Source of the DNA: Buchananella felis
GTDB taxonomy: Bacteria; Actinomycetota; Actinomycetes; Actinomycetales; Actinomycetaceae
Assembly: GCF_041380015.1 (NCBI RefSeq)
Contig: NZ_CP159978.1
Reading direction: 5' to 3' (one strand)
DNA: 64,000 nucleotides
A program made the translations under genes and the position numbers. Below, in pieces: positions 8,759 to 17,890 of the stretch. Each line of letters opens with the position of its first letter. Position 1 is the stretch's first letter. The notes below the pieces were generated by a model. The model had not been told where the DNA came from and did no database searches. It saw only the letters and a list, made by a program, of their open reading frames with translations.

Positions 8759-10532
8759 ACACGTGGAGGAACCAAAGGGCGCAGCCGAGGCGAGGCAGCT
8801 GCGCGAGGTGGAGCGCGACCTGGCTCGGCTCCGCCTGGTTTACCCCACGCGCGGCGCCGCGCAGGCCCGCCGCGACCGCGACTACTACCTGGATCAGCTG
8901 CGCAACTACCTGCTGCCGCGCTTCGAGCAGCTGGAGGCGCCGCTGATCGCCGTGATAGGTGGCTCCACCGGGGCCGGCAAGTCCACGCTGCTCAACTCCC
9001 TGGTGGGCCGCGAGATCTCTCCGGCCTCCGCGCTTCGCCCCACCACGCGCCGCCCGGTGCTGGTGCACGCGAGTGAGGACGCGCACTGGTTCGCCGGCAA
9101 GCGCCTTTTCCCGGGCCTGGAGAAGCTGGTGCGCGCCACCCTGGGGGAGGCGGGCACCGGTGTGGTGTCCGCAGCCGCCGGGGCGGGTGGTGCGCCCGCC
9201 GATTTTGGGCCGGTCAGGGACGACGCTGCGCCGGCCGGTGCCGGGACCGGACGGGACGCAGCGACGTCGACCGGTGCCACCCCCCTGGTGGAGACCGTGG
9301 CGTGCGACGAGCTCCCCACGGGCCTGGCGCTGCTCGATTCCCCCGACTTCGATTCGGTGGTGGCCAGCAACCGCGCGGCCGCCGACCAGCTCCTGGCCGG
9401 GGCGGACCTGTGGGTGTTCGTCACCACGGCCGCCAGGTACGCGGACAAGGTGCCCTGGGAGTTCCTGCGTCAGGCCGCCGCCCGCAACGTGGTGATCGCG
9501 GTGGTCCTAGATCGCGTTCCGATCGGGGCGGGCTCCCAGGTGCGCGCAGACCTCGCCGGGCGCCTGGAGCAGGCCGGACTGGGCCACGCCCCGCTGTTCA
9601 CCCTGACGGAACGCGAGCTGGAGGACGGGCTGCTGCCCGCCGCCGACGTCGCCTCGCTGCGCATGTGGCTGCAGGGGCTGGTGGAGAGCGAGGCCCTGCG
9701 GGCCGGCGTGGTGCGCCAGACCCTGCGCGGGGCCGTGGGGGAGCTGGTGGCCGCCCTGCCCGCGCTGCGCGAGGAAGGCGAGAAACAGGAACGCACCCAC
9801 GCCCAGGCTCGCGCCGTCCTGGAGGAGGAGCTGGCCACGGCCCTAAGGGAGTTCGCCGCCATCCTGGACGGCGGCGAGGTGCTGCGCGGCGAGGTGCTGG
9901 CCCGCTGGCACGAGTTCGTGGGAACCAGCCCGGTGTTCCGGCAGCTGGACGGCTGGCTGTCCCGGGCCCGCGACCGCGTCACCTCCCTGTGGCGGCGCAG
10001 CGACGCCACCCCTGCGGTGCGGGCGCTGGACGCGGCGCTGGTGGACGCGCTGATCGGCACCGCCCGCTCGGTGCGCCGCGAGAGCCTGCGCCGCTGGGAG
10101 GCAGAGCCGGTCACCGCCGAACTGGCCGAGCACGTGGCGCGGAGCGTGGCGCCCGCCACCGGGCTGGAGCCGCGCGCGCGGGAGCTGGTGGAGGGCTGGC
10201 GGCGCCACGTCATGGAGATGATCGGCACCCAGGTGGGGGACAAGCGTGCCGCGGCCCGCCTTGCCGCCCTCGGGGTGAACGCCACCGGCGCGGCCCTGCT
10301 GATCCTGGTCTTTGCCTCCACCGGCGGGTTGCTGGGCGGCGAGGTGCTGGTGGCGGGAGGCACCGCCGCAGTGGCGCAGCGCGTCCTGGAGGGCATCTTC
10401 GGCGACGCTGCCGTGCGCTCCCTGGCCGCTAGCGCGCGGAAGGACTTCCTGGAGCGCGCCACCCAGTTCCTCACCGAGGCCAGCGAGCCGATCGAGCGCG
10501 CCGTGGAGAAGTACTGGCAGGAGGAGCGATGA
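8751..10532 (+). CDS. Dynamin-like / YfjP-type GTPase, first of a tandem pair
   Basis: A 593-residue large GTPase. The P-loop GGSTGAGKSTLLNSLVG (about residues 69-85) is followed by a threonine-rich switch (RPTTRRPVL), and the G3-like LLDSPDFDS lies near 196. The G4 position reads VLDRVP, so a canonical NKxD is missing. Residues about 140-176 are a Gly/Ala/Thr-rich low-complexity insertion. A hydrophobic stretch lies near 510-535. Actinobacterial dynamin-like proteins (Streptomyces DynA/DynB) are encoded as adjacent pairs and act in membrane remodelling at division septa; the same is inferred here. Start and stop overlap both neighbours. Confidence 0.8.
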   Translation: MAKHVEEPKGAAEARQLREVERDLARLRLVYPTRGAAQARRDRDYYLDQLRNYLLPRFEQLEAPLIAVIGGSTGAGKSTLLNSLVGREISPASALRPTTRRPVLVHASEDAHWFAGKRLFPGLEKLVRATLGEAGTGVVSAAAGAGGAPADFGPVRDDAAPAGAGTGRDAATSTGATPLVETVACDELPTGLALLDSPDFDSVVASNRAAADQLLAGADLWVFVTTAARYADKVPWEFLRQAAARNVVIAVVLDRVPIGAGSQVRADLAGRLEQAGLGHAPLFTLTERELEDGLLPAADVASLRMWLQGLVESEALRAGVVRQTLRGAVGELVAALPALREEGEKQERTHAQARAVLEEELATALREFAAILDGGEVLRGEVLARWHEFVGTSPVFRQLDGWLSRARDRVTSLWRRSDATPAVRALDAALVDALIGTARSVRRESLRRWEAEPVTAELAEHVARSVAPATGLEPRARELVEGWRRHVMEMIGTQVGDKRAAARLAALGVNATGAALLILVFASTGGLLGGEVLVAGGTAAVAQRVLEGIFGDAAVRSLAASARKDFLERATQFLTEASEPIERAVEKYWQEER

Positions 10533-12118
10533 GCACTCGCGATGAGTCCTTGCGCCGCATCCTGGCGGCGCTGGCCGAACTGGAGCGGGCCGACGCCAGC
10601 CTGCCCGCAGCGGGCGGCGCGAACGGGAGTGGGGCCGCCCGCAGCGCGGCTATCCGGAGCGCGGACGCCGCGAAGCTGGCGCCGTTCTGGCCGCGCCTGG
10701 CGGAACTGGATGCGAAGGTGCGGCAGCGCCGCGCGGTGGGCCCCGGGCTGACCGTGGTGGCCGTGCTGGGGGCCACCGGGGCCGGGAAGTCCTCCCTGCT
10801 CAACGCGCTGGCCGGGGCAGAGGTGGCGCCGGTTTCCGTGCTGCGCCCCACCACCTCGCGTCCCCTGGCGGTGGTGAGCCCGGCCAGCGCGGCAGAGGCG
10901 CGCCCCCTGCTGGGCTCGCTGGGGATCGAGGCTGTGCGCCAGGCGGCCATTTCCCCGGGGCTGGTGCTGATCGACCTGCCGGACCTGGACTCCACCAGCA
11001 CCGCGCACCGCGACGAGGCGTTGCGCGTGGCCGAGCTGGCCGACGTGCTGCTGTGGGTGCTGGACCCGCAAAAGTACGCCGACGCCGCCGTGCACACCGA
11101 GGCGATCGCCCGCTACGCCGGCCACGAGGCCGTCACCCACGTGGTGCTCAACAAGACCGACACGCTGGAGGCGCACGACGCTGCCGCAGTGGCCGCCCAC
11201 CTGGGCGAGCTGCTGCCGGCCGGCTGGTCCGTGCTGCCCACCTCCGCCACCGGCGGGCGGGGACTGGCCCGGTTGCGCGAAGAACTCGAGGCGCGGGCGC
11301 GCGCCAAGGACAGCGCTTTGGCGCGGCTGCTGGCCGACGCCCGGGAGCTGGGCGGTCAGGTACTGGCGGCCTGCCCCGCAAAATCGCCCACCCCGGACTG
11401 GGGGCGCCTGACCGACGCCCTGGTGGAGAGCTGCGGCGCTGCGAGCGCCGCGGAGCAGGGGCAGCGCGCCTACGCGCGCGAGGCCGGCAGGCACTACAAC
11501 GTCTTTGCCCGCCTGGGCGGGAAGGTGCTGCCCACCGAGGCGACGCTGGTGCCGGCCCGCCCGCTGCTGAGCGGGGTGACCGAGGAGCTGGAGGCTCTCG
11601 AGGCGGGCCTGGTCCACCCCAGTGGGGTGACCGAGCGGGCCGAGCGCCTCTCCCACAGCGCGGAGGAGGTGCTGCGCGGCGCCACCGTCGCGCCGGCCAA
11701 GCGCACCTGGTGGGCGCTCACCGGCGCGCTGTCCTGGGTCGGGGGCATCCTGCTGGCGGTGAGCCTGCTGTGGCTGGCTGGCCTGGCCGGCGCGCTGGCG
11801 CTGGGCTGGCCGCTCGTCAAGGCCCCGCTGCACCTGCTGGGACTGGGCGGTCCGCTGGCTTCTGGAACCTGGCTGGGCGAACTGCCCGCCCCGACCCTGC
11901 TGCTGGCCATCTCCGTGGTGCTGCTGGCGGTGACCGGGGCCGTGGGTGCGCTGGCCGGGAGGACCGGGGCGCGCAAGCACGGCAAGGCCGTGCAGGAGCG
12001 GGTGCGGGCCGACCTGGCCAACCTGGTGGACAAGCAGGTGGCGCGGCGCCTGGCGCCGCACCTGGAGCGGCGCCAGGCGCTGGCCCGGGCCCGCGCGGAC
12101 CTGGCCGCCGCGCTCTAG
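10529..12118 (+). CDS. Dynamin-like / YfjP-type GTPase, second of a tandem pair
   Basis: A 529-residue paralogue of the preceding protein. P-loop GATGAGKSSLLNAL near residue 80, switch RPTTSRPLAVV, G3 LIDLPDLDS near 151 and a complete G4 NKTDT near 208, so nucleotide binding looks intact here although it is not in the partner. Two strong hydrophobic spans (about 396-425 and 456-476) would anchor it in the membrane. ATGA overlap with the first GTPase gene implies equimolar synthesis and perhaps a hetero-oligomer, as for DynA/DynB. No clear terminator follows. Confidence 0.8.
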   Translation: MSTRDESLRRILAALAELERADASLPAAGGANGSGAARSAAIRSADAAKLAPFWPRLAELDAKVRQRRAVGPGLTVVAVLGATGAGKSSLLNALAGAEVAPVSVLRPTTSRPLAVVSPASAAEARPLLGSLGIEAVRQAAISPGLVLIDLPDLDSTSTAHRDEALRVAELADVLLWVLDPQKYADAAVHTEAIARYAGHEAVTHVVLNKTDTLEAHDAAAVAAHLGELLPAGWSVLPTSATGGRGLARLREELEARARAKDSALARLLADARELGGQVLAACPAKSPTPDWGRLTDALVESCGAASAAEQGQRAYAREAGRHYNVFARLGGKVLPTEATLVPARPLLSGVTEELEALEAGLVHPSGVTERAERLSHSAEEVLRGATVAPAKRTWWALTGALSWVGGILLAVSLLWLAGLAGALALGWPLVKAPLHLLGLGGPLASGTWLGELPAPTLLLAISVVLLAVTGAVGALAGRTGARKHGKAVQERVRADLANLVDKQVARRLAPHLERRQALARARADLAAAL

Positions 12119-12228
12119 CTGGGCCCGCGTGGCCCTCCCGGCTCGGCGCTCGTCCTGACTCAGCCCGGCGTCGCCTGCTGGTGCGCCACGATTTGGCAGC
12201 TCGGTGTTCCAATCTCTAGGGGAGCAAC

Positions 12229-12927
12229 ATGGAGACGTACGACGACTTCACCGCGCGGATACTCGCGTTTCAGCTCGATTCCGTGCCGCCCGAGCCGACT
12301 CTCGGGTTGTCGCCTGCGCTGTCGAGCAAGGTGGCTCCGGCGACGGGCGAGTTCCGGCCCTTCCACGGGGACACCGTGGCCTACTTCCTTGACGACGCCG
12401 GCAGTGAGCTGGTCGCCGAGGTGACGCGGGACCTCTACGCGAGGTTCGCGCCGGCCCTCTCGGCGCCCATACCGATCGCGACAGCTCACGTCACGCTGCA
12501 CGACCTGCGCGCCTCGGCAGAACTGGAAAGCATCAGGGCGCAGATGGAGAGCAGCCGGCCCCGCGTGGAGCAGCTCGTGGCGCGGGCGCGCGAGTTGGGG
12601 CCGATCCACACCGCCTGCACCGCAGTGTTCAACCTGGTCAACACGAGCATTGCCATCGGGCTCGCTCCGGCAGACGAGTCGGAGCATCGCAAGCTGATGC
12701 AAGCCCACGCTCTCTTCGATGAGATCGTCACCTTCGCTAGCTTCACCCCGCACATCACGCTGGCCTACTACCGGCCCGAGCCGCCGGTGCAGCTGCCCGG
12801 AGGAGAGCTACGCGAGAAGCTGGCCGAGGTGTCCATGCGCGTGCAGGGCGAGCCCGTGTTGCTCGATCCGGCCCGCCTGTTCGCGCTGCGCTTTGACTCG
12901 ATGAGCAACTACTGGCAGCTGGGCTGA
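12229..12927 (+). CDS. 2H phosphoesterase-like protein (2'-5' RNA ligase family)
   Basis: A 232-residue protein with two His-x-Thr motifs, AHVTLHDL near residue 87 and PHITLAYY near 175. These are the paired catalytic motifs of the 2H phosphoesterase superfamily, which hydrolyse cyclic phosphodiesters of RNA or nucleotides. The substrate is unknown. AGGGGAGC sits 4 bases before the ATG. Codon use and GC look a little less extreme than in the flanking GTPase genes, which may mean transfer. Confidence 0.72.
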   Translation: METYDDFTARILAFQLDSVPPEPTLGLSPALSSKVAPATGEFRPFHGDTVAYFLDDAGSELVAEVTRDLYARFAPALSAPIPIATAHVTLHDLRASAELESIRAQMESSRPRVEQLVARARELGPIHTACTAVFNLVNTSIAIGLAPADESEHRKLMQAHALFDEIVTFASFTPHITLAYYRPEPPVQLPGGELREKLAEVSMRVQGEPVLLDPARLFALRFDSMSNYWQLG

Positions 12928-12968
12928 CTCCTCTCCCAGGCCTGGCGCCGAAACTTGTCAATGGGCGC

Positions 12969-13008
12969 CGAGACTTGTCCTTAGCGCAGGCGCTAAGGAC
13001 AAGTCTCG
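12969..13008. terminator. Bidirectional terminator hairpin
   Basis: An 18-bp perfect stem (12969-12986 with 12991-13008, loop CAGG) between two convergent genes. The sequence GCGCCGAAACTTGTC just upstream is an imperfect copy of its left arm. Confidence 0.7.
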
Positions 13009-13045
13009 TGGGGTTTGGACAAGGCCCGGCACACCAGGACGCGGG

Positions 13046-13079
13046 TGGGGGCGGGCGCTGCCGTGCAGTGCCCGCCCCC
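13046..13079 (-). terminator. Terminator hairpin after the DEAD-box helicase gene
   Basis: A GGGGGCGGGC...GCCCGCCCCC hairpin with an inner GCTG/CAGt stem, 27 bp beyond the leftward stop codon. Confidence 0.6.
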
Positions 13080-13105
13080 CACCGATGCTTTGGGGAAGCT
13101 GACGC

Positions 13106-15769
13106 CTAGTAGTCGCGCTTCTTGCCGCGCCCACCCGGGAAGCCACGCTGGTCGCGGCCCCCAAAGCCCCTGCCGCCCTCGCCCCGAGACTCCCAGCCAG
13201 AGCGGCCCTCGCGGGGCTCCCAGCCCGAACGCTCCTGGCGCCCAAAGCCGCGCTTGGGCCCTTCAAAGCCGCGCTTGGGCCCGTCGAAACCACCCCGGGT
13301 GCCGTGGCCACGGCGCGCGCCGTGCTCGAAGGAACGCTCAAACGAGCGCACCTTGCGTCCCTCGAAGCCGCGCTCCTCGCGCTCCCCGCCACGCTTAAAG
13401 TCGCGCTCGAACCGGCCCCCGCGCTCGAAGTCCCGCGAACCACGCTCGAAACGGCCCGCGCGCTCGGAGGAGCGCTCCTGGCCGTCGCGGTCGAAACGAC
13501 CACCCCGCTTGGCGCCCTCGAAACCGCCCTCCTCACCGGAGAAGCGAGAGCCGCGCTCGCCGCCGCGCTTGAAGTCGCCGCGGCCGGGGCGCTCGGTCTC
13601 GAAGCGCTCGCCGCCCTCGCGGCGCTCGCTGCGCTCCTGCCCGTCGCGCTCGAAGCGCCCGGCGCGGCCAAAGCGGCCCCCGCCGCGCGGGCCGTCGTCC
13701 TCCCGCAGGCGCAGCTGGCGCCCGGCCACCACGGCCTTGTGCAGGCGGCGGCGCGCCTCGGGGGAGAGGTCAGCGGAGATCTCCACCAGGGAGAAGGACG
13801 GGAAGATGTCGATCTTGCCCACGTCGGAACCCGACAGGCCGGTCTCGCCAGTGATGGCCCCCACGATCGCGCCCGGGGCGGCCTTGTCCTTGTGGCCCAC
13901 CTCCACGCGGTAGCGGGTGGTCAGGCGGGAACGGCGCCCGCCACGCTCTGCGGCAGAACGGGAGGGACGCGCGGGCTCGCGGCCCGGCTCGAAGCGGGCC
14001 CCGATGAACTCGCCGTCCTCGTCCACCTCCTCTTCCTTGCGCACCCGGCGCTTGCCCTCGCCGCGCTCCACGCGCTCCGGGCCCTCGTCGCCGATGGCCA
14101 GGGCCAGCAGGGCCGCAGCCACGTCGGCCAGCTCCAGCGGGCCCTGCGCCGCCGGTCCCGTCTCGGCAGGAGCGTCGGCGGCGACGTCGTCCCCCAACAC
14201 GCCGGAGGAGAGCGTGCCGGCCAGCAGGTCGGCGATCGCCTCGCGGTAGATGTCCAGGCGCCCCTTCGCGGCGCGCTCGCGCAGGCGGCCCAGCAGGGTG
14301 GCCGCGCGGTGCAGGGAGACGTCGCGCGGCGTCGGCAGCGCGATCTCGGTGAGCTCGCTGCCCGTCAGCCGCTCGATCTGGCGCAGGCGCGACTTCTCCT
14401 TCGGGGTGAGGAAGGTCAGCGCGCGGCCCTCCCGCCCGGCGCGGCCCGTGCGACCGATGCGGTGCACGTAGGCCTCCGCCTCGCGCGGCACGTCGAAGTT
14501 CACCACCAGGTCCAGGCGCTCCACGTCCAGGCCGCGGGCGGCGACGTCGGTGGCCACCAGCACGGACAGCGTGCCCTCGCGCAGGCGCTCCACGATCCGC
14601 TCGCGCTCGCGCTGCGGCACGTCACCGGAGATCGCGGCGGCCGTGATCCCGCGCGTGCCCAGCTCCAGGGCCACCTCCTCAGCGGCCGACTTGGTGCGCA
14701 CGAACACGATCGCGGCGCGCGCAGAAGACGTGGCCAACACCCGGGACAGCGCCCCCACCTTGTGCCGGAAGGGCACCACCGCGTACTCCTGCTCCACCGT
14801 GGAGACAGTGGAGGACTGGCGGGCCACCTCCACCCGCACCGGGTTACTCAGGTGGGTGTCCGCGATCTGCTTGATCGCCGGCGGCATCGTGGCGCTAAAC
14901 AGCGCGGTGCGGCGGCCCGCCGGGATACCCGAGGCGATGGTCTCCACGTCCTCGGCAAAGCCCATGCGCAGCATCTCGTCGGCCTCGTCCAGCACCAGGA
15001 ACTTCACCGACTCCAGGTTCAGCGCGCCCCGCTCGATCAGGTCGATCACGCGCCCCGGGGTACCCACCACCACGTTCGCGCCCGCGCGCAGGCCCCGCAG
15101 CTGCGGCTCGTAGGAGGAGCCACCGTAGACCGCCAGCACACGCGCCTTGTGCAGGGAGGCGGAGAAGTCCTCCAGCGCGTCCGCAGTCTGCATCGCCAGC
15201 TCTCGCGTCGGGGCCAGCACGATCGCCTCCACGGCCTTCGCGCCCGTCAGGTCCGCCAGCAGCGGCAGGCCGAAGGCGGCCGTCTTGCCGGTGCCGGTCT
15301 GCGCCACGCCCACCACGTCCCGGCCCGCCAGCAGCGGCGGGATCGCCTGGGCCTGGATGGGGGTGGGGTGAACAAAGCCCATCTCGGTGATCGCGTCCAG
15401 CAGCTCGGCCGGCAGGCCCAGGTCCGCGAAAGTCGGGCCGGCCGGCTCATCAGCGGCGTCGTCGCCCTCGGCATCGTCTTCGTCGTCTTCGTCGCCCTCG
15501 GCGTCGGCGTAGTCCTCGTCGTCCTCGGCCGCGTACTCCTCGGACACCAGGCCCTCGGCCCCGCCCGCGAAGTCAGCGCTATCGAAGTCCCCGTCCTCGT
15601 AATCCTCGGAGTCGAATCCCTCCGCGCCGTCCTCGAACTCGCCGTCCTCGAACTCGCCGCCGTCAAAAGCGGCGTCGGCGGCAGCGTCGTCCAACTCGCC
15701 CTCGGTAAGCACCAGGCCGGCATCAGTCTCGGTCAGGGCAAACTCGTCCCTGGGGTTTTCGTTAGACAT
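13106..15769 (-). CDS. deaD: DEAD-box ATP-dependent RNA helicase (DeaD/CsdA-like)
   Basis: An 887-residue RNA helicase probably acting in ribosome assembly and cold-shock RNA remodelling. The first 120 residues are strongly acidic. The helicase core follows: FADLGLPAELLDAI, AQTGTGKTAAFGLPLL, VLDEADEMLRMGF, SATMPP and HRIGRTGRAGREG. A DbpA-type RNA-binding fold comes next (TTRYRVEVGHKDKAAPGAIV ... IDIFPSFSLVEI). The last 200 residues are Arg/Gly/Phe/Glu repeats of the RGG type. The ATG at 15769 has GAGGA upstream and begins the conserved part; the longer frame to 15961 overlaps the aspS leader and is unlikely. It is divergent from aspS. Confidence 0.92.
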   Translation of the reverse strand: MSNENPRDEFALTETDAGLVLTEGELDDAAADAAFDGGEFEDGEFEDGAEGFDSEDYEDGDFDSADFAGGAEGLVSEEYAAEDDEDYADAEGDEDDEDDAEGDDAADEPAGPTFADLGLPAELLDAITEMGFVHPTPIQAQAIPPLLAGRDVVGVAQTGTGKTAAFGLPLLADLTGAKAVEAIVLAPTRELAMQTADALEDFSASLHKARVLAVYGGSSYEPQLRGLRAGANVVVGTPGRVIDLIERGALNLESVKFLVLDEADEMLRMGFAEDVETIASGIPAGRRTALFSATMPPAIKQIADTHLSNPVRVEVARQSSTVSTVEQEYAVVPFRHKVGALSRVLATSSARAAIVFVRTKSAAEEVALELGTRGITAAAISGDVPQRERERIVERLREGTLSVLVATDVAARGLDVERLDLVVNFDVPREAEAYVHRIGRTGRAGREGRALTFLTPKEKSRLRQIERLTGSELTEIALPTPRDVSLHRAATLLGRLRERAAKGRLDIYREAIADLLAGTLSSGVLGDDVAADAPAETGPAAQGPLELADVAAALLALAIGDEGPERVERGEGKRRVRKEEEVDEDGEFIGARFEPGREPARPSRSAAERGGRRSRLTTRYRVEVGHKDKAAPGAIVGAITGETGLSGSDVGKIDIFPSFSLVEISADLSPEARRRLHKAVVAGRQLRLREDDGPRGGGRFGRAGRFERDGQERSERREGGERFETERPGRGDFKRGGERGSRFSGEEGGFEGAKRGGRFDRDGQERSSERAGRFERGSRDFERGGRFERDFKRGGEREERGFEGRKVRSFERSFEHGARRGHGTRGGFDGPKRGFEGPKRGFGRQERSGWEPREGRSGWESRGEGGRGFGGRDQRGFPGGRGKKRDY

Positions 15770-15876
15770 GGGGGAATCCTCAAAATAGGGCGCAAAACGC
15801 GTTAACCCAGCAACCCTAGCGGTTGGGGCTGAACCAATGCTGGGCGCCGGCGGTGACACTTCACACGCACAGGCCA

Positions 15877-15904
15877 TTGGTGCGGCGGCGAGCCGGACTA
15901 GACT
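15877..15904 (+). promoter_or_regulatory. aspS promoter candidate
   Basis: TTGGTG at 15877-15882 and TAGACT at 15899-15904 are separated by 16 bp, leaving about a 40-base leader with a ribosome site before aspS. Confidence 0.45.
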
Positions 15905-15950
15905 TGGCCTGCTCCCGCTCGTCTCGCGGGCTGCAGAAAGAAGGAACTTC

Positions 15951-17741
15951 ATGCTTCGCACTCACGACGCAGGCCTGCTGCGCGCCACCGACGCCGGCAC
16001 CACCGTCACCCTGGCCGGCTGGGTAGACCGCCGCCGCGACCACGGCGGTGTCGCCTTCATCGACCTGCGCGACGCCTCCGGCATCGCCCAGGTGGTCATC
16101 CGGGAGGAGGTGGCCCACGACCTGCGCGCCGAGTACGTGCTGAAGGTAACCGGCGAGGTGCGCCTGCGCCCCGAGGGCAACGCGAACGCCAACCTGCCCT
16201 CCGGCGAGATCGAGGTGGTGGCAACCGACGTCGAGGTGCTCAACCCGGCCGCCCCGCTGCCCTTCCAGGTCTCCATCCACGCCGAGGACGCCGGCGCCGT
16301 GGGCGAGGAGGCCCGCCTGCGCTACCGCTACCTGGACCTGCGCCGCGCCGCCCCGCAGCGCGCCATCCGCCTGCGCTCCGACGTTTCCAAGGCCGCCCGC
16401 GCCGTGCTGGACTCCCACAAGTTCGTGGAGATCGAGACCCCCACGCTGACCCGCTCCACCCCGGAGGGCGCCCGCGACTTCCTGGTGCCCGCCCGCCTGT
16501 CCCCGGGCTCCTGGTACGCCCTGCCGCAGTCCCCGCAGCTGTTCAAGCAGCTGCTCATGGTGGCCGGCATGGAGCGCTACTACCAGATCGCCCGCTGCTA
16601 CCGCGACGAGGACTTCCGCGCCGACCGGCAGCCCGAGTTCACCCAGCTGGACATCGAGATGTCCTTCGTGGAGCAGGACGACGTGATCGCGGTGGCCGAG
16701 GACGTGCTGCGCGCCGTGTGGAAGCTCATCGACGTCGAGATCGGTGACATCCCGCGCATGACCTACCGCCACGCGATGGAGAAGTACGGCACCGACAAGC
16801 CCGACCTGCGCTTCGGGCTGGAGCTGGTGGACCTGACCGAGTACTTCAAGGACACCCCCTTCCGCGTGTTCCAGTCCGCGCACGTGGGCGCCGTGGTCAT
16901 GCCTGGTGGCGCCTCCCAGCCTCGCCGCACCTTCGACGCCTGGCAGGAGTGGGCCAAGCAGCGCGGCGCCAAGGGCCTGGCCTACGTCACCATCGCCGAG
17001 GACGGCACCCTGGGCGGCCCCGTGGCCAAGAACATCACCGACGCCGAGCGCGAGGGCCTGGCCGCGGCCACCGGCGCCAAGCCGGGCGACTGCATCTTCT
17101 TCGCCGCCGGCGACGTGGACTCCGCCCGCGCTCTGCTGGGCGCGGCCCGCCTGGAGATCGGCAAGCGCACCGGATTGATCGACGAGGACGCCTGGTCCTT
17201 CGTATGGGTGGTGGACGCCCCACTGTTCAAGCCCTCCGGCCAGGACGACGACGTTGACCTGGGCTCCTCCGCCTGGACCGCCGTGCACCACGCCTTCACC
17301 TCCCCGACCCCGGAGTGGATCGACAACTTCGAGGAAAACCCGGGTGAGGCGCTGGCCTACGCCTACGACATCGTCTGCAACGGCAACGAGATCGGCGGCG
17401 GCTCCATCCGTATCCACCGCCGCGACGTGCAGGAGCGCGTCTTCAACGTCATGGGCATCGGTCCGGAGGAGGCCCAGGAGAAGTTCGGCTTCCTGCTGGA
17501 CGCCTTCAAGTACGGCGCCCCGCCGCACGGCGGCATCGCCTTCGGTTGGGACCGCATCGTCTCCCTGCTGACCAAGGCAGAGTCCATCCGTGACGTGATC
17601 GCCTTCCCGAAGTCCGGCGGTGGCTTTGACCCGCTCACCCAGGCCCCGGCCCCGATCACCGCGCAGCAGCGCAAGGAGGCGGGCGTGGACGCCAAGCCGA
17701 AGTCCGAGCAGGGCGCGGATAAGGCCAAGCAGGGCGAGTAG
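15951..17741 (+). CDS. aspS: Aspartyl-tRNA synthetase
   Basis: Class II synthetase of bacterial type, 596 residues. OB-fold anticodon domain at the N-terminus (GWVDRRRDHGGVAFIDLRD), motif 2 (RCYRDEDFRADRQPEFTQLD), the bacterial GAD insertion, and motif 3 (GGIAFGWDRIVSLL). The ATG at 15951 follows AGAAGGAAC at good spacing. Whether it charges tRNA-Asp only or also tRNA-Asn depends on whether the genome has asnS, which the window cannot show. The C-terminal 25 residues are Lys/Gln-rich. Confidence 0.95.
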   Translation: MLRTHDAGLLRATDAGTTVTLAGWVDRRRDHGGVAFIDLRDASGIAQVVIREEVAHDLRAEYVLKVTGEVRLRPEGNANANLPSGEIEVVATDVEVLNPAAPLPFQVSIHAEDAGAVGEEARLRYRYLDLRRAAPQRAIRLRSDVSKAARAVLDSHKFVEIETPTLTRSTPEGARDFLVPARLSPGSWYALPQSPQLFKQLLMVAGMERYYQIARCYRDEDFRADRQPEFTQLDIEMSFVEQDDVIAVAEDVLRAVWKLIDVEIGDIPRMTYRHAMEKYGTDKPDLRFGLELVDLTEYFKDTPFRVFQSAHVGAVVMPGGASQPRRTFDAWQEWAKQRGAKGLAYVTIAEDGTLGGPVAKNITDAEREGLAAATGAKPGDCIFFAAGDVDSARALLGAARLEIGKRTGLIDEDAWSFVWVVDAPLFKPSGQDDDVDLGSSAWTAVHHAFTSPTPEWIDNFEENPGEALAYAYDIVCNGNEIGGGSIRIHRRDVQERVFNVMGIGPEEAQEKFGFLLDAFKYGAPPHGGIAFGWDRIVSLLTKAESIRDVIAFPKSGGGFDPLTQAPAPITAQQRKEAGVDAKPKSEQGADKAKQGE

Positions 17742-17850
17742 CGCCGACGCGGGCCGGCAGGCCCTGCCCCGGTGAGGCACTAGCCACGGGGACGACGCCC
17801 CGCCCGGCCGCGCGGATACCGCCCCGGCGTGATCAACAGGTTGCGCTAAG

Positions 17851-17888
17851 TTGTGGCCCCCACCACGAGGTGGGGGCCACAATTGTTC
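17851..17888 (+). terminator. Hairpin after aspS, just before yciO
   Basis: A 14-bp perfect stem (TTGTGGCCCCCACC and complement, loop ACGA at 17865-17868). It lies only 8 bases before the YciO ATG, so it may end the aspS message or fold in the 5' end of the next one. Confidence 0.55.
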
Positions 17889-17890
17889 CC

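Noticed and set aside
9470..12061. Long minus-strand open frame of 863 codons opposite the GTPase genes
   Set aside because: Its product is His/Arg/Gln/Gly-rich with no domain, and the plus strand carries two clear GTPases in a coupled operon. It is a shadow frame produced by high GC.
15861..17882. Minus-strand frame of 673 codons opposite aspS
   Set aside because: aspS is unmistakable on the plus strand; the antisense product is low-complexity His/Val/Gly sequence. The same holds for frames opposite rel, alaS, carB and metK.
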